A DNA stretch of 64,000 nucleotides from Deltaproteobacteria bacterium. GTDB taxonomy: Bacteria > Desulfobacterota > GWC2-55-46. Made by a program: the position numbers and the translations under genes. The notes beneath the pieces are model-generated. The model was not told the DNA's origin. It did not search any database and saw nothing but the letters and a program-made list of their open reading frames with translations. The stretch lies in NCBI GenBank assembly GCA_015075075.1, contig JABTVA010000015.1, positions 1 through 64,000 on the forward strand, written 5' to 3'. Positions 28,308 to 38,582 of the stretch are shown here, piece by piece. Each line of letters starts with the position of its first letter. Positions within the stretch are counted from its first letter, which is position 1.

Positions 28308-31261
28308 ATGAGTTTGAGAGATGTTCGGTTGAGGCAGGCCCTCATGGGTATCATGCTTGGAGGCGCCCTGACCGCGGCAGGCTGCGCTTCGACCGGCCCC
28401 AAGGATATCCAGGCAGAGCCGGTTTCCGAGGCTGCCGCGCCTGCGGCCTCTGCCGCATCGGTCGAGTACATCGACGTGGTCGGAGAGGGGGACAGGGTCC
28501 TTATCGGGACGACAGGCCCGGTCAAGTACACCGTCTTCAAGCTGTCTTCCCCATCGAGGCTGATAGTCGACATGCCGGGGACAGACCTTAAGAAGGTCGC
28601 GAAGACGCTTGCGGTCGGAAATGACTACGTCGGCGAGATAACCACGGCGGCATACGGCGAAAATAAGGACATAGGCAGGATAGTAATAGGCCTCAAGGAC
28701 GGAGTTGACCACGATGTCAAGTCCAGCGAGAACAGCATCCTCGTAAGCCTCAGCAAATCAGGCGCCGCGGCAGCGGAGGCCGGAACCCTGAAGCTTGCCT
28801 CTGCGGACGCCGTCGTCGAAGAGACCCTCCCTGACGCGGACGCAGCGCCGGCTGAAGGGCAAGCCGCCCAGGATGCGCCTGCCTCAAGCGAGGCCCCGAA
28901 TGCGGAGCCGCAGGCGAATGCCGAAGAGGCCGCCCCGGCTAAGAAGGCCACGAAGGTGACCGGCCTTGAGACCGCCGCGAAGGGCGAGAATACCGTCATA
29001 AGGGTATTGACCGACGGCATGGCCGGCAACCACAACGTGTTCGTGCTCGCCAAGCCAGCAAGGATAGTCCTCGACGTATGGGGCGTGCGTAATTCAACGG
29101 GCAAGGACGCAAGGAGCCTGAATGACAAATACGTGAAGGCCGTAAGGATTGGGAGCTACCCTGACAAGGCCCGCTTTGTTTTCGATGCGAAGGCAGAGAA
29201 GCTGCCTCCGCATTCCGTAAGGGTTGAAAACGGCGCAATCGTACTTACAATGGGCCCCGGCGCACTTGAGGCCGCTGCCCCCGCACCAGCCCCGGTAAAG
29301 GCGGCGCTCCAGGCAGAACCGGAAGCAGCGAAGCCTGTGGAGGTGGCTGCGGCCCCGGCAATAGTAGCTGCCCAGGCGCCCGCGGAACCTCTTAAAGAGC
29401 CAGAGGCCGCAAAGCCCCAGGAAAGAGCGGCTTCGAGCCAGGAGCTTACGCCGGCCCCGGCAATTTCGACGGCAGCCGGGCCTTCATCCGAAAAGACCAT
29501 ATCCATCAAAGATGAGGCGAAGGGGACCAATATTGAGAGGATAGACTACGCGAGGGTCGGAGACAAGGGAAGGCTCACCATAATAGGCGCCTCGAAACTC
29601 GAGTACAAAACGAAGGAAGGCAGGGACGGGAAGACGGTAGCGCTGGACATCAAGGGTGCGGTCATCCCCGATGCGCTTGTGAGGACGCTCGACGCATCCA
29701 GGCTCAAAACACCGGTCGCGTCAATAAGCTCCTATCAGGACTCGGTAAGCCCGAGTTCTGTCAGGGTGCTCGTAAAGCTCAAGGACAAGGCCGCGTACAA
29801 TGTCCAGGAGTCCGGAAATACCCTGGTAGTCGACTTCTCGGAAGCGGCCGCTCAGGACAAGGCGGCCCAGGCCGAGACCGACGCCTCTCCGGTCGTTTCC
29901 GAAACAAGCGCGGTCTCCCAGGAGCTCGCTGACTCAAAGCGCTACAACGGCAAGAAGGTAAACCTCGATATGATGGATGCCAACATAGCCGACGTCCTGA
30001 GGCTCCTTGCCGAGGTAAGCGGCATGAACATCATAGCCTCCGACGACGTAAAGGGGACCATCTCGCTCAGGCTCAAGAACGTCCCCTGGGACCAGGCCTT
30101 TGACATCATCGCGAAAATCGAAGGCCCGGACAGCGTCCAGGAGGGGAACGTCAAAGGGTCGCGCCCGCGCAGAGGATACGGCAGGAGAACGAGGCCCTGC
30201 TCGCCGCGAAGAAAGCCGGCGAGAAGCTCGAGGACCTGGAGATCGAGTTCGTGGCCGTCAACTTCGCCAGCGCCGACGAGCTCAAGGACCAGGTGAAAAG
30301 CGTCCTCACGGACAGGGGCGAGGTCACGACCGACAAGCGCACCAACACCCTGGTCATAAGGGACATAAGGAAGGGCATAGACGCCGCCAGGAACGTCGTA
30401 ACCAAGCTCGACACCCCCATCCCGCAGGTGCTCATAGAGGCCCGCATCGTCGAGGCGTCCTCGAGCTTCGCCAGGGACCTCGGCATCCAGTGGGGCGTCG
30501 ACTATTCGGCGGGGAACAAAAACCAGTTCAACATGCTCGGCAGCTCCACGAGCTTCGGTTCTGCCGCCCTAAGCCCTAACCGCAACATCACGGCGATAGT
30601 CGAGGATGGCGGTGCATACCCAATCGAGAAGAAGGAATGGCCGGCCAGGCCAGGCGTGAGCAACTATGCCGTGAACCTTCCCGCGACAGGCACCGCCGGG
30701 CCGCTCGGCGCGTTCGGCTTTATGTTCGGGAAAATCGGCGCTAACCCGCTCATCCTCGACCTGAGGCTCACCGCGGGCGAATCGCAGGGGCAGCTGAAGA
30801 CCATATCGAGGCCGAGGGTCACGACCCTGGACAACAGGGAGGCCAAGATAGAGCAGGGCGAGTCCATTCCCTTCGAGACGACCTCCGCCGCGGGCACGGC
30901 TACGACCTTCATAGACGCGAACCTGAGCCTCACGGTCACCCCGCATATAACACCGGACGGCAGCGTCCTCATGAGGATAAAGGCCTCGAGGAACTCCATA
31001 GGCACGTTCAGGACGTCAGGCGGTCAGCCTTCCATCAACAAGAAGGAGGCCACAACCGACGTCCTCGTAAAGGACGGCGAGACGACCGTCATCGGCGGAA
31101 TAGTCATAACCGACAAGAACAACAGCGAGCGCGGCATACCGTTCCTCAAGGACATACCGGTCCTGGGCTGGCTCTTCAAGGCAAAGTCGGTTGCCGACAC
31201 CCAGACGGAGCTCCTGATCTTCATAACGCCGAAGATATTGAAGGAAAAGACCGTAGGTTAA
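28308..31261 (+). CDS. pilQ: PilQ, outer-membrane secretin, one frameshift
   Basis: About 984 residues. Signal with a lipobox-like AAGC near residue 25, then AMIN domains at about 46-150, 220-330 and 400-510 (cell-wall binding), separated by Ala/Pro/Glu linkers, an STN domain (KKVNLDMMDANIADVLRLLAEVSG), secretin N (VNFASADELKDQVKSVL) and the pore domain (RPRVTTLDNREAKIEQGESIP, GGIVITDKNNSERGIPFLKDIPVLG). At about 30152 one base is lost (QEGNV, then VAPAQRIRQENEALLAAKKAG continues). The AMIN number and length are at the large end for PilQ. A terminator follows. Confidence 0.92.
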
Positions 31262-31285
31262 GCGCCGGCCGTTCAACCGAAACGA

Positions 31286-31318
31286 AAAAAAATGCACCCT
31301 TTAGGGTGCATTTTTTTA
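31286..31318 (+). terminator. Rho-independent terminator after pilQ
   Basis: AAATGCACCCT pairs with AGGGTGCATTT across a TT loop and is followed by a run of T. A-run on the other side could make it bidirectional. Confidence 0.9.
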
Positions 31319-31384
31319 TTTATGGAAGGCCTGAAAAGTTATATAAATAATGGACCGCGGGCGTGGACGCCCGCCCCAAGCAGG

Positions 31385-31548
31385 TCTAAGATTGCTGAAA
31401 AGCAAACTGTCAAGCAATCCATGATGGACCGCCAAATCGCGAGACTATCGAAGTCGAGCGATTTTAAGGCCTGGACGAATTCACTTCTGCCAATTCGCGG
31501 CTTAAAAAGGCCCGGATTGGACTTTTTCAGCTACCTACTGAAAGGGGC
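31385..31548 (-). repeat. Repeat family 3, copy A (inverted relative to copy B)
   Basis: Reading this copy forward gives CAAGCAATCCATGATGG, then CGCGAGACTATCGAAGTCGAG, then GGCCTGGACGAATTCA and GGACTTTTTCAGC. These match the reverse complement of 36256-36412 in the same order with about 75-80% of bases alike (by eye). It lies between the pilQ terminator and aroC. Confidence 0.82.
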
Positions 31549-31553
31549 TTGGA

Positions 31554-32757
31554 ATGCTCAGATACCTTACTGCAGGCGAGTCGCACGGCCCGGAGCTTAC
31601 TGCCATAGTCGAAGGCATGCCGTCGGGCCTTAAGGTCTCCCCGGCCGATATCGACGCGGACCTTAAAAGGAGGCAGGCGGGATACGGCAGGGGCGGCAGG
31701 ATGAAGATAGAGTCCGACCGCGTGGAGATAACATCCGGCGTAAGGAACGGGCTTACCCTCGGCTCCCCGGTAACCCTAAAGATACGGAACCGCGACTGGG
31801 AGAACTGGAAGGAGATAATGGCCGCCGACAGCGCCATATCCGACAGGACGGTCACGAGGCCGAGGCCCGGGCACGCCGACCTGACCGGAGGCTTGAAGTA
31901 CGGGCACAGTGACCTCCGGAACATACTCGAGCGTTCCAGCGCTCGTGAAACGGCGATGAGGGTCGCATCAGGCGCGCTCGCGAAGAGGCTCCTCCACGAG
32001 TTCGGCATAAGCGTCTTTTCCTGGGTCGTTGAACTCGGAGGGGTAAAGGCCGGGAGCGCGGCCCTCGGCGGCAGCACTGGCGCGGAGGCCCTTTTCCGGC
32101 GGGCCGAGGCCTCAGCGGTCAGGTGCCCTGATGAAAAGGCCGGAAGGGGCAGTGATAGCCCGTATCGACTAGCCAGGCGAAAGGAAGGCCGGGGACAGCC
32201 TCGGCGGCTCGTTCGAGGTCGTTGCGACCGGGGCTCCGCCCGGGCTCGGAAGCCACGTGCACTGGGACAGGAAATTGGACGCGAGGCTCTCTTTCGCACT
32301 TATGTCCATACAGGCCATAAAGGGCGTTGAGGTCGGACTGGGGTTTGGCGCGGCTTCGCTTCCGGGCTCGGAGGTGCATGACGAGATCTTCTACAGGAGA
32401 GGCGGCGCTAAAGGCAGGTGGTGGCCCCGCTCTCCGAGGTTCCTCAGAAAGACCAACAACGCGGGCGGCATAGAGGGGGGCATGTCCAACGGCGAGGCCA
32501 TAGTCCTCAGGGCTGCCATGAAGCCCATACCGACCCTCTATAAGCCGTTGAGGTCGGTCGATATCGAAACCAAAAGGCCTTTCAAGGCGAGCGTAGAGAG
32601 GTCTGACGTGACAGCGGTCCCGGCAGCAGCGGTCATAGCCGAATCGGTCGTGGCATTCGAGCTGGCCAACGCCTTCCTTGAGAAGTTCGGCGGCGATTCA
32701 ATAAGGGAGATAGCGCGTAATTACGGCGGCTACCTTGACGACATAACCGCTTATTAA
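31554..32757 (+). CDS. aroC: AroC, chorismate synthase, frameshifted
   Basis: Makes chorismate from EPSP in a flavin-dependent anti-elimination. N-terminus [21 protein letters not shown] and [33 protein letters not shown] are signature blocks; the C-terminal half has [32 protein letters not shown] and [17 protein letters not shown]. Between about 32130 and 32195 several indels break the frame (expected ARIDEA...[10 protein letters not shown]). About 401 residues when repaired, normal for the family. It starts the aro genes that often follow pilQ in deltaproteobacteria. Confidence 0.9.
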
Positions 32758-32831
32758 TGGGCTTCAGGCTGTGGATAAGGGAATGCAGGAAACCGCATGA
32801 AATACTTGGATTTTAACCCGAAGCATTCAGG

Positions 32832-33356
32832 ATGGCGTCGGAAGTGAACATAGTTCTTGCGGGTTTCATGGGCACCGGGAAGACGACCGTCGGAAGGATC
32901 CTTGCCAGGAGGCTCGGCCATAAGTTCGTGGACATGGACGAGCTTATTGAAAAGGATGCCTGCATGTCCATAGCGGAAATATTCGGGAAAGAGGGCGAGG
33001 CCCGCTTCAGGGAAATAGAGGCCGGCATCATAAAAAGGCTTGCAGCAGGGGATTTCGGCGAAAAGATAGTGCTCTCTACCGGGGGAGGCGCCGTTGTCAA
33101 TCCCGGGAACCGCGAACTTTTCAGGTCCTGGGGCACGCTCGTATGCCTTACGGCATCGGTCGATGAGATACTGAAAAGGGTTGGGGACAGGGACGACAGG
33201 CCGCTCCTTCCTGCCGGAGAGAGGCGGGAGGCCGCGCTAAGGCTTCTTAGCGAAAGGGAACATGCGTACAGGGACTGCGACCTCGAGGTGGAGACCACCG
33301 GAAAGAGCGTTGACGAGGTCGCGGATATAATTGAAAGATACGTGCGCGGCACTTAA
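32832..33356 (+). CDS. aroK: AroK, shikimate kinase
   Basis: A 174-residue P-loop kinase phosphorylating shikimate. Walker A GFMGTGKTTVG at 11-21, shikimate-binding DMDELIEK (about 35-42), GEARFREIE, STGGGAVVNPGNR and the lid RDDRPLL. ATG 32832 is followed by a typical start (VNIVLAGFMGTGK). The upstream site is weak (CAGG). Undamaged. Confidence 0.95.
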   Translation: MASEVNIVLAGFMGTGKTTVGRILARRLGHKFVDMDELIEKDACMSIAEIFGKEGEARFREIEAGIIKRLAAGDFGEKIVLSTGGGAVVNPGNRELFRSWGTLVCLTASVDEILKRVGDRDDRPLLPAGERREAALRLLSEREHAYRDCDLEVETTGKSVDEVADIIERYVRGT

Positions 33357-33417
33357 TGGAATATTGTGATATCAAGGGCTTGCAGTTGAACCTTAATTTA
33401 ACTTCGCAAGGCGTGGA

Positions 33418-34497
33418 ATGGGCACGATAAGGGTAGAACTCAAGGAAAGGTCTTACGACATCCATGTCGATAGGGGCATCCTCAAGGATGTGGGCCGCCT
33501 CGTAAGGGACCTGGGCCTTAAGGGCAGGGCAGCCGTCATAACGAACCCCACGGTCGGAGGGCTTTACGGCGGGGCCGTAGCCGATAGCCTTGCCTCCGCC
33601 GGACTGAGTCCTTTTTTCATAACGGTGCCGGACGGCGAGGAATACAAGAGCATTGAGGAGGCCTCTAAGATATACGACGCGCTCATCTCTGAGCGTTTTG
33701 AAAGGTCTTCACCGATAATCGCGCTCGGCGGCGGGGTCATAGGGGACATGGCCGGGTTCGTGGCCGCGACATATTTGAGGGGCGTGCCTTACATCCAGGT
33801 GCCTACTACGCTACTTTCGCAGGTTGACAGCTCCGTGGGAGGGAAGACCGCGGTAAACCACCCGAAGGGGAAGAACCTGATCGGCGCGTTCTACCAGCCC
33901 AGGGCGGTCTTCATAGACCCTGACGTACTCAAGACCCTTCCTGAAAGGGAGGTGAAGGCGGGGCTTGCCGAGGTCGTCAAATACGGGGTCATATGGGACC
34001 CGGATTTCTTCTACTACCTCGAGGAGAACGCCTCGAAGCTCATAAAGCCCGGCCCGGAGATAGAGAGGGCCATAGAGGCCTCGTGCAGGATAAAGGCCGA
34101 GGTCGTGGGCCTTGACGAGAAGGAGGAGGGCCTCCGGTCCATCCTCAACTTCGGACATACCTTCGGCCATGCCATAGAGGCGCTCGCCGGGTACGGGGCG
34201 TACAGGCACGGCGAGGCGGTCGCGATCGGAATGTGCATGGCGGCCCGCCTCTCGGGAAGGCTCGGCCTTTGCCGCGAATGCGGCCCGAGGCTGGAGGGGC
34301 TTTTGAAGGCCCTCGGCATCCCGTTTTCGCCCCCGGCAATGCCTCCGGCTGACTTCCTCGAAGCCATGAGGCTCGATAAGAAGGTCGTCGGGAAGAGGAT
34401 CAGGTTCGTGCTGGCGATAGAGCTCGGGAAGGTAGTCCTCCAGGAGGTCCAGGAGGAGGATATCCTCGGATTTCTTGAGTCTTACACACGCGCTTGA
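33418..34497 (+). CDS. aroB: AroB, 3-dehydroquinate synthase
   Basis: A 359-residue NAD- and zinc/cobalt-dependent enzyme closing the DAHP ring. Blocks GEEYKSIEEASKIYDAL, GGGVIGDMAGFVAATYLRG, QVPTTLLSQVDSSVGGKTAVNHPKGKN, and the metal ligands in AEVVKYG, LNFGHTFGHAIE and YRHGEAVAIGM. ATG 33418, 61 bases after aroK. Complete. Together with aroC and aroK it covers half the shikimate pathway. Confidence 0.96.
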   Translation: MGTIRVELKERSYDIHVDRGILKDVGRLVRDLGLKGRAAVITNPTVGGLYGGAVADSLASAGLSPFFITVPDGEEYKSIEEASKIYDALISERFERSSPIIALGGGVIGDMAGFVAATYLRGVPYIQVPTTLLSQVDSSVGGKTAVNHPKGKNLIGAFYQPRAVFIDPDVLKTLPEREVKAGLAEVVKYGVIWDPDFFYYLEENASKLIKPGPEIERAIEASCRIKAEVVGLDEKEEGLRSILNFGHTFGHAIEALAGYGAYRHGEAVAIGMCMAARLSGRLGLCRECGPRLEGLLKALGIPFSPPAMPPADFLEAMRLDKKVVGKRIRFVLAIELGKVVLQEVQEEDILGFLESYTRA

Positions 34498-34575
34498 GCC
34501 ATGAGAAGGAACCCCTTTTTATCTTGACTTGCCGCCGTTTCTTTAATAATTTAGGACATTAAACTTGGGCAGAAC

Positions 34576-34788
34576 ATGAGGAACATAAAGGCCGGAGACG
34601 ATATATTCTTCACGGCGACCATGGCCGAGGTCCTGGAAAAACAGGGCCTCTACGAGGACGCCCTGATGGTCTACAAGATACTGGCGGATACGAACCCCTG
34701 GGACCAATCAATGAGTTTCAGGATAGAGCGGCTCAAGACCCTGGCAGCCGGGCGCGGAAGGAAAAAGCCCGCCAGGGAAGAGAACTGA
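34576..34788 (+). CDS. Small TPR-like protein
   Basis: A 70-residue protein. EVLEKQGLYEDALMVYKILADTNPWD has the spacing of a single tetratricopeptide repeat, with a basic tail. It is 13 bases before the Roadblock gene, so the two are probably co-expressed and may interact. No further function can be seen. Confidence 0.7.
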   Translation: MRNIKAGDDIFFTATMAEVLEKQGLYEDALMVYKILADTNPWDQSMSFRIERLKTLAAGRGRKKPAREEN

Positions 34789-34801
34789 GAGGACGGTAAA
34801 G

Positions 34802-35161
34802 ATGCCTTTCAAGGGCATATTGAAGGAGCTGGTCGAGGCCATCGACGGCGGCGTTGCCGCGACCCTCATGGGCAAGGACGGCATATCCGTCGAGCAGCAT
34901 ATCAAGTCCGGCGGGTATGACGTCGAGACCGTCGGGGTCGAGTACGGCAAGGTGGTCGACGAGATAGGTAAGGCCTCCGACCTCCTTAACCTCGGGAGCG
35001 TCCAGGAGGTCATGGTCTCGACGGTCTCCGTGGACATTCTCCTCAGGATGGCGTCAGAGGACTACTACATAGCCTTCGTCCTCGCGGGCGACTCCAATAT
35101 CGGAAAGGCAAGGTATCTCCTCCGGAAGGCCGCGGCTACGGCCTCCGAGGAGCTTCGCTGA
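34802..35161 (+). CDS. Roadblock/LC7 domain protein (MglB-like)
   Basis: A 119-residue protein filled by one Roadblock/LC7 fold: MPFKGILKELVEAIDGGVAATLMGKDGISVEQH, VEYGKVVDEIGKASDLL and a C-terminal amphipathic helix LGKARYLLRKAA-like. MglB proteins of this family are GTPase-activating proteins for the Ras-like MglA. No mglA is in the window, so its partner is unknown. Proximity to pilus genes fits a polarity or motility role but does not prove one. Confidence 0.82.
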   Translation: MPFKGILKELVEAIDGGVAATLMGKDGISVEQHIKSGGYDVETVGVEYGKVVDEIGKASDLLNLGSVQEVMVSTVSVDILLRMASEDYYIAFVLAGDSNIGKARYLLRKAAATASEELR

Positions 35162-35172
35162 AGGACGGGCGC

Positions 35173-36258
35173 TTGGGGGCTAAGAGGGAAGCGGACTACA
35201 AGGGGAGGCTCAGGGGCCTGAGGACGCTCCTCGGCGATAAGCTGGACGCCCTCCTCGTAAGCGACCTCAAGAACGCAAGATACCTCTCGGGCTTTACCGG
35301 CTCTAACGCATTTATAATCGTCACGCGCGACGAGGCGTTTTTCCTTACCGACCCGAGGTACACGGCACAGGCCGGGGAAGAGGTCAAGGGCTTCAGGAAG
35401 AGGATATTCAGGAAGGCGCTGGACGAGATATCCGCGCTGGTGCTTGAGAAAAGGATTAAGGCCCTCGGCTTCGAGGCCGCGAACCTCAGCTACGCGACGT
35501 ACAGAAAGCTTGCAAAAGCGCTCCCCAAGGCAAGGCTCAGGCCTGCGGAGGGCCTTGTAGAGCGCCTGAGGGAGAAGAAAGACCCTTTCGAGGTCGAGAG
35601 GATAAGGGCCTCGGCAAGCCTCCTTGACACCGGGTTCAGGAAGGCAGCGCGGCTTGTAAGAGCTGGCGCGATCGAGACTGATGCCGCTTTCTCCATAGAG
35701 GCGGATCTCCGGAGGAGAGGGGCCGAGGCGATGGCCTTCGATACCATAATCGCCTCGGGTGCGCGCGGTTCGCTCCCGCACGGCAGGGCCTCGGGGAAAA
35801 GGATCAAAAAAGGCGAGCTCGTCGTCGTTGACATGGGAGTCCTGAGGGACGGGTACAACTCCGACGAGACACGCACCTTCGCTACGGGCAGGCTAAAGCC
35901 GCGGCAGCGGGAGATATACGGCATAGCGAAGGACGCCCAGGCAGCCGCCATCAACGCCATAAGGCCGGGGGCAAGGGCGTCCGATGTGGACGGCGCGGCA
36001 AGGAAAGTCATAGAACGGGCCGGGTACGGCAAGTTCTTCGGGCACGGGACCGGCCACGGGGTCGGGCTCGACATCCACGAGCGGCCATCGCTCGGGCCGC
36101 TCTCCGAAGATGTGCTCGAAGAGGGCATGGTCGTCACTATCGAGCCGGGCATATACCTCCCGGGCTACGCGGGCGTGAGGATAGAGGACATGGCGCTCGT
36201 CACAAAAGGCGGATGCGAGCTGCTTACCAAGACACCTAAGGAACTGGTTGAGCTCTAA
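35173..36258 (+). CDS. M24-family Xaa-Pro aminopeptidase/dipeptidase
   Basis: A 361-residue creatinase-fold metallopeptidase. TTG 35173 is 12 bases after the Roadblock stop. N-terminal creatinase domain about 12-135 (LLVSDLKNARYLSGFTGSNAF), catalytic domain after it with the metal ligands in VVDMGVLRDGYNSDETRTF, GHGTGHGVGLDIHERP, VVTIEPGIYLPGYAGVRIED. Active-site residues are complete. Cytoplasmic; removes N-terminal residues before proline. Confidence 0.92.
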   Translation: MGAKREADYKGRLRGLRTLLGDKLDALLVSDLKNARYLSGFTGSNAFIIVTRDEAFFLTDPRYTAQAGEEVKGFRKRIFRKALDEISALVLEKRIKALGFEAANLSYATYRKLAKALPKARLRPAEGLVERLREKKDPFEVERIRASASLLDTGFRKAARLVRAGAIETDAAFSIEADLRRRGAEAMAFDTIIASGARGSLPHGRASGKRIKKGELVVVDMGVLRDGYNSDETRTFATGRLKPRQREIYGIAKDAQAAAINAIRPGARASDVDGAARKVIERAGYGKFFGHGTGHGVGLDIHERPSLGPLSEDVLEEGMVVTIEPGIYLPGYAGVRIEDMALVTKGGCELLTKTPKELVEL

Positions 36259-36412
36259 TGGGAGGTTGAAAAAGTCCTTCCTGGACTTTTTCAACCACGG
36301 CTTGGCCGGAATGAATCCGTCCAAGCCTCACAAATTGCTCGACTTGGATAGTCTTCGCAATTTGGCAATCCATCCGTGGATTGCTTAGCAGGGTGTTTTT
36401 CAACACCCTGCT
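36256..36412 (+). repeat. Repeat family 3, copy B
   Basis: Two near-perfect hairpins bound this element: GGTTGAAAAAGTCC/GGACTTTTTCAACC (36264-36296, 5-base loop) and AGCAGGGTGTT/AACACCCTGCT (36387-36412). Between them lies a segment containing AATTGCTCGACTTGGATAGT. It begins at the stop of the M24 peptidase. The first hairpin could also terminate transcription. Confidence 0.88.
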
Positions 36413-36415
36413 AAT

Positions 36416-36500
36416 AGGCTGCTGAAAAAGCTTAATCTGCGGCGTCGTCTTCAAAATTGGACATTCCGGCGTACAAGGGACCTCGTTTTTCAGCACCAGC
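36416..36500 (+). repeat. Repeat family 2, copy B (truncated)
   Basis: Only the left part is full: AGGCTGCTGAAAAAGC, CGTCGTCTTCAAAATTGGA, ATTCCGGCGTACAAG, then a shortened end GTTTTTCAGCACC. The right half found in the other copies (TGACTCCTTGCATCTTGAG) is missing. It sits directly after family 3 copy B, before accB. Confidence 0.85.
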
Positions 36501-36567
36501 TAAGGGGCGTTGGGGAAGGCAAGCGCATTTTGAAATCGTTCTTGAGGAAGACGTCTGAGGAGGACCA

Positions 36568-37029
36568 ATGGACATAAAGGACATAAAAGCCATCTACAAG
36601 TTCCTGAGGGAAACGGATATTGTTGAGTTCGAGCTGGAGGGGCCTGACGGGAAGGTGAGGCTTAAGAGGGGGAACGCCTATGCCGCGCTCCCGGCGAGGG
36701 AGACGGCAGTGCCGGAAGCCGCGCCCGCCGGCGCGCCTCAAAAGGAGCCGGTGAAGGAAGACGCCGGAAAGGCCAGGCCGGACAACATAAAGGTCATCAC
36801 CTCGCCGATGGTCGGCACTTTCTACAGGTCTCCCTCGCCCGAGGCCTCGCCTTTCATCGAGGTCGGGTCGGTCGTGAAGAAGGCGCAGACGCTCTGCATA
36901 ATAGAGGCGATGAAGCTCATGAACGAGGTCGAAAGCGACTTTAACGGCAAGGTCGTCTCCATACTCGTCGAGAACGGCCAGCCGGTGGAGTACGGCGAGC
37001 CCCTCTTCCACATAGAGGTCTCTAAATAA
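36568..37029 (+). CDS. accB: AccB, biotin carboxyl carrier protein of acetyl-CoA carboxylase
   Basis: A 153-residue carrier for fatty-acid synthesis. N-terminal part about 1-40, Ala/Pro/Glu linker 41-75, biotinyl domain 77-153 with [13 protein letters not shown], Lys116 being the biotin site (AMKL in place of the usual AMKM). C-terminal [16 protein letters not shown] is typical. Undamaged. accC follows 30 bases later. Confidence 0.95.
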   Translation: MDIKDIKAIYKFLRETDIVEFELEGPDGKVRLKRGNAYAALPARETAVPEAAPAGAPQKEPVKEDAGKARPDNIKVITSPMVGTFYRSPSPEASPFIEVGSVVKKAQTLCIIEAMKLMNEVESDFNGKVVSILVENGQPVEYGEPLFHIEVSK

Positions 37030-37059
37030 CACGCGCCGGGAAATCGCAAAAGGATACGG

Positions 37060-38394
37060 ATGTTCAACAAGATACTGATAGCGAACAGGGGTGAAATAGC
37101 GGTCAGGATAATCAGGGCCTGCCGCGAGATGGGCATAAAGACCCTTGCGGTCTACTCCGAGGCCGACAGGGAGGCCCTGCACACGAGGCTTGCCGACGGC
37201 GCGATCTGCATAGGCCCGGCAAAAAGCAAGGACAGCTACCTGAACATCACCTCTCTGATAAGCGCGATGGAGGTGGCGGACGCCGAGGCCGTGCACCCCG
37301 GCTACGGTTTCCTTGCCGAGAACGCCGGCTTTGCCGAGGCCTGCGAGAAGTGCGGGATCAAGTTCATTGGGCCGACCTCGAACACCATGCGCCTCATGGG
37401 GAACAAGGTGCAGGCCAAGCGGCTCGCCGAAGAGCTTAAGGTGCCGGTGCTGCCGTGGAGCAACCGCGGCCTTTCCGACGAAAAGGAGGCCCTGGAGGTA
37501 TCGAAGAAGATAGGCTTCCCGGTGCTCATAAAGGCCGCGTCCGGCGGGGGCGGGAGGGGCATGAAGCTCGTGCACACGCAGGCGAGCCTCGCGAGCGCCT
37601 TCAACACCGCCAAGTCCGAGGCGGTAGCCGCCTTCGGCGACGGCGAGGTCTTCATAGAGAGGTTCTGCGAACTCCCCCGCCACATAGAGATACAGGTCAT
37701 GGCCGACGAGCACGGCAACATAATCCACCTCGGGGAAAGGGAGTGCTCCATTCAGAGGAGGCACCAGAAGATACTTGAGGAGTGCCCGTCGCCCGCGGTT
37801 GACGCGAGGCTCAGGCACAAGATGGGCGAGTCCGCCGTGAGGCTCGCCAAGGGCATCGGCTACTCGAACGTCGGCACGGTCGAATACCTCCTCGACAAGA
37901 ACAGGAACTTCTATTTCATGGAGATGAACACCAGGGTGCAGGTCGAGCACCCCGTTACGGAGATGGTCACGGGCGTTGACCTCGTGAAATCGCAGATAAG
38001 GATAGCTCTCGGCGAGAAGCTCCGCCTTAAGCAGAGGAACGTCACGATGAAAGGGCATTCGATAGAGTGCCGCATAAACGCCGAGGACCCCAAGACCTTC
38101 ATGCCCTGCCCCGGGAAGATAACCGAGCTTGTCATGCCCGGCGGCCTCGGGGTGAGGGTGGATACAGCCATATACTGCGGCTACAACGTGCCCCCGCACT
38201 ACGATAACCTCCTCGCCAAGCTCATCGTGCACGCCGACACCCGGGAGGAGGCCATCGCCAGGATGACCAGGGCGCTTGAGGAGTTCCACATAGGCGGCAT
38301 AAAGACTAACATACCGCTCCACCTGAGGATAATGAGGGACCACGATTTCATTGCCGGCAACACCAACATAGACTTCCTCTCGCGGTTCACCTGA
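37060..38394 (+). CDS. accC: AccC, biotin carboxylase
   Basis: A 444-residue ATP-grasp enzyme that carboxylates Acc[26 protein letters not shown] at the start, the glycine-rich loop [35 protein letters not shown], and [18 protein letters not shown] with the catalytic residues. Complete. The next repeat begins one base after its stop. Confidence 0.96.
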   Translation: MFNKILIANRGEIAVRIIRACREMGIKTLAVYSEADREALHTRLADGAICIGPAKSKDSYLNITSLISAMEVADAEAVHPGYGFLAENAGFAEACEKCGIKFIGPTSNTMRLMGNKVQAKRLAEELKVPVLPWSNRGLSDEKEALEVSKKIGFPVLIKAASGGGGRGMKLVHTQASLASAFNTAKSEAVAAFGDGEVFIERFCELPRHIEIQVMADEHGNIIHLGERECSIQRRHQKILEECPSPAVDARLRHKMGESAVRLAKGIGYSNVGTVEYLLDKNRNFYFMEMNTRVQVEHPVTEMVTGVDLVKSQIRIALGEKLRLKQRNVTMKGHSIECRINAEDPKTFMPCPGKITELVMPGGLGVRVDTAIYCGYNVPPHYDNLLAKLIVHADTREEAIARMTRALEEFHIGGIKTNIPLHLRIMRDHDFIAGNTNIDFLSRFT

Positions 38395-38516
38395 CAGGGT
38401 GCTGAAAAAGCCCGATCTGCTGCGTCGTCTTCAAAATGGCAACTCCGGCGTACAAAAAAGTACGCCTCATTTCTCATTTTTCGACTCCTTGCATCTTGAG
38501 CTTTTTGAGCACCCTG
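38395..38516 (+). repeat. Repeat family 2, copy C
   Basis: A complete copy starting right after the accC stop. Ends CAGGGTGCTGAAAAAGC and GCTTTTTGAGCACCCTG are perfect inverted repeats; here the outer arms read GGGTGCT where copies A and D read GGCTGCT, and both arms have changed together. The inner palindrome GGCGTACAAAAAAGTACGCC is also present. Confidence 0.93.
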
Positions 38517-38582
38517 ATGAGTTTATCCGAACGGCGCGTCCCTGACCGGGGCCATGCCGGACCTTAATCATCCGGAGAGCCG

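Noticed and set aside
36490..38343. A 617-codon open frame antisense to accB-accC
   Set aside because: It mirrors the third-position GC bias of accBC, lacks any family features, and the + strand genes are certain.
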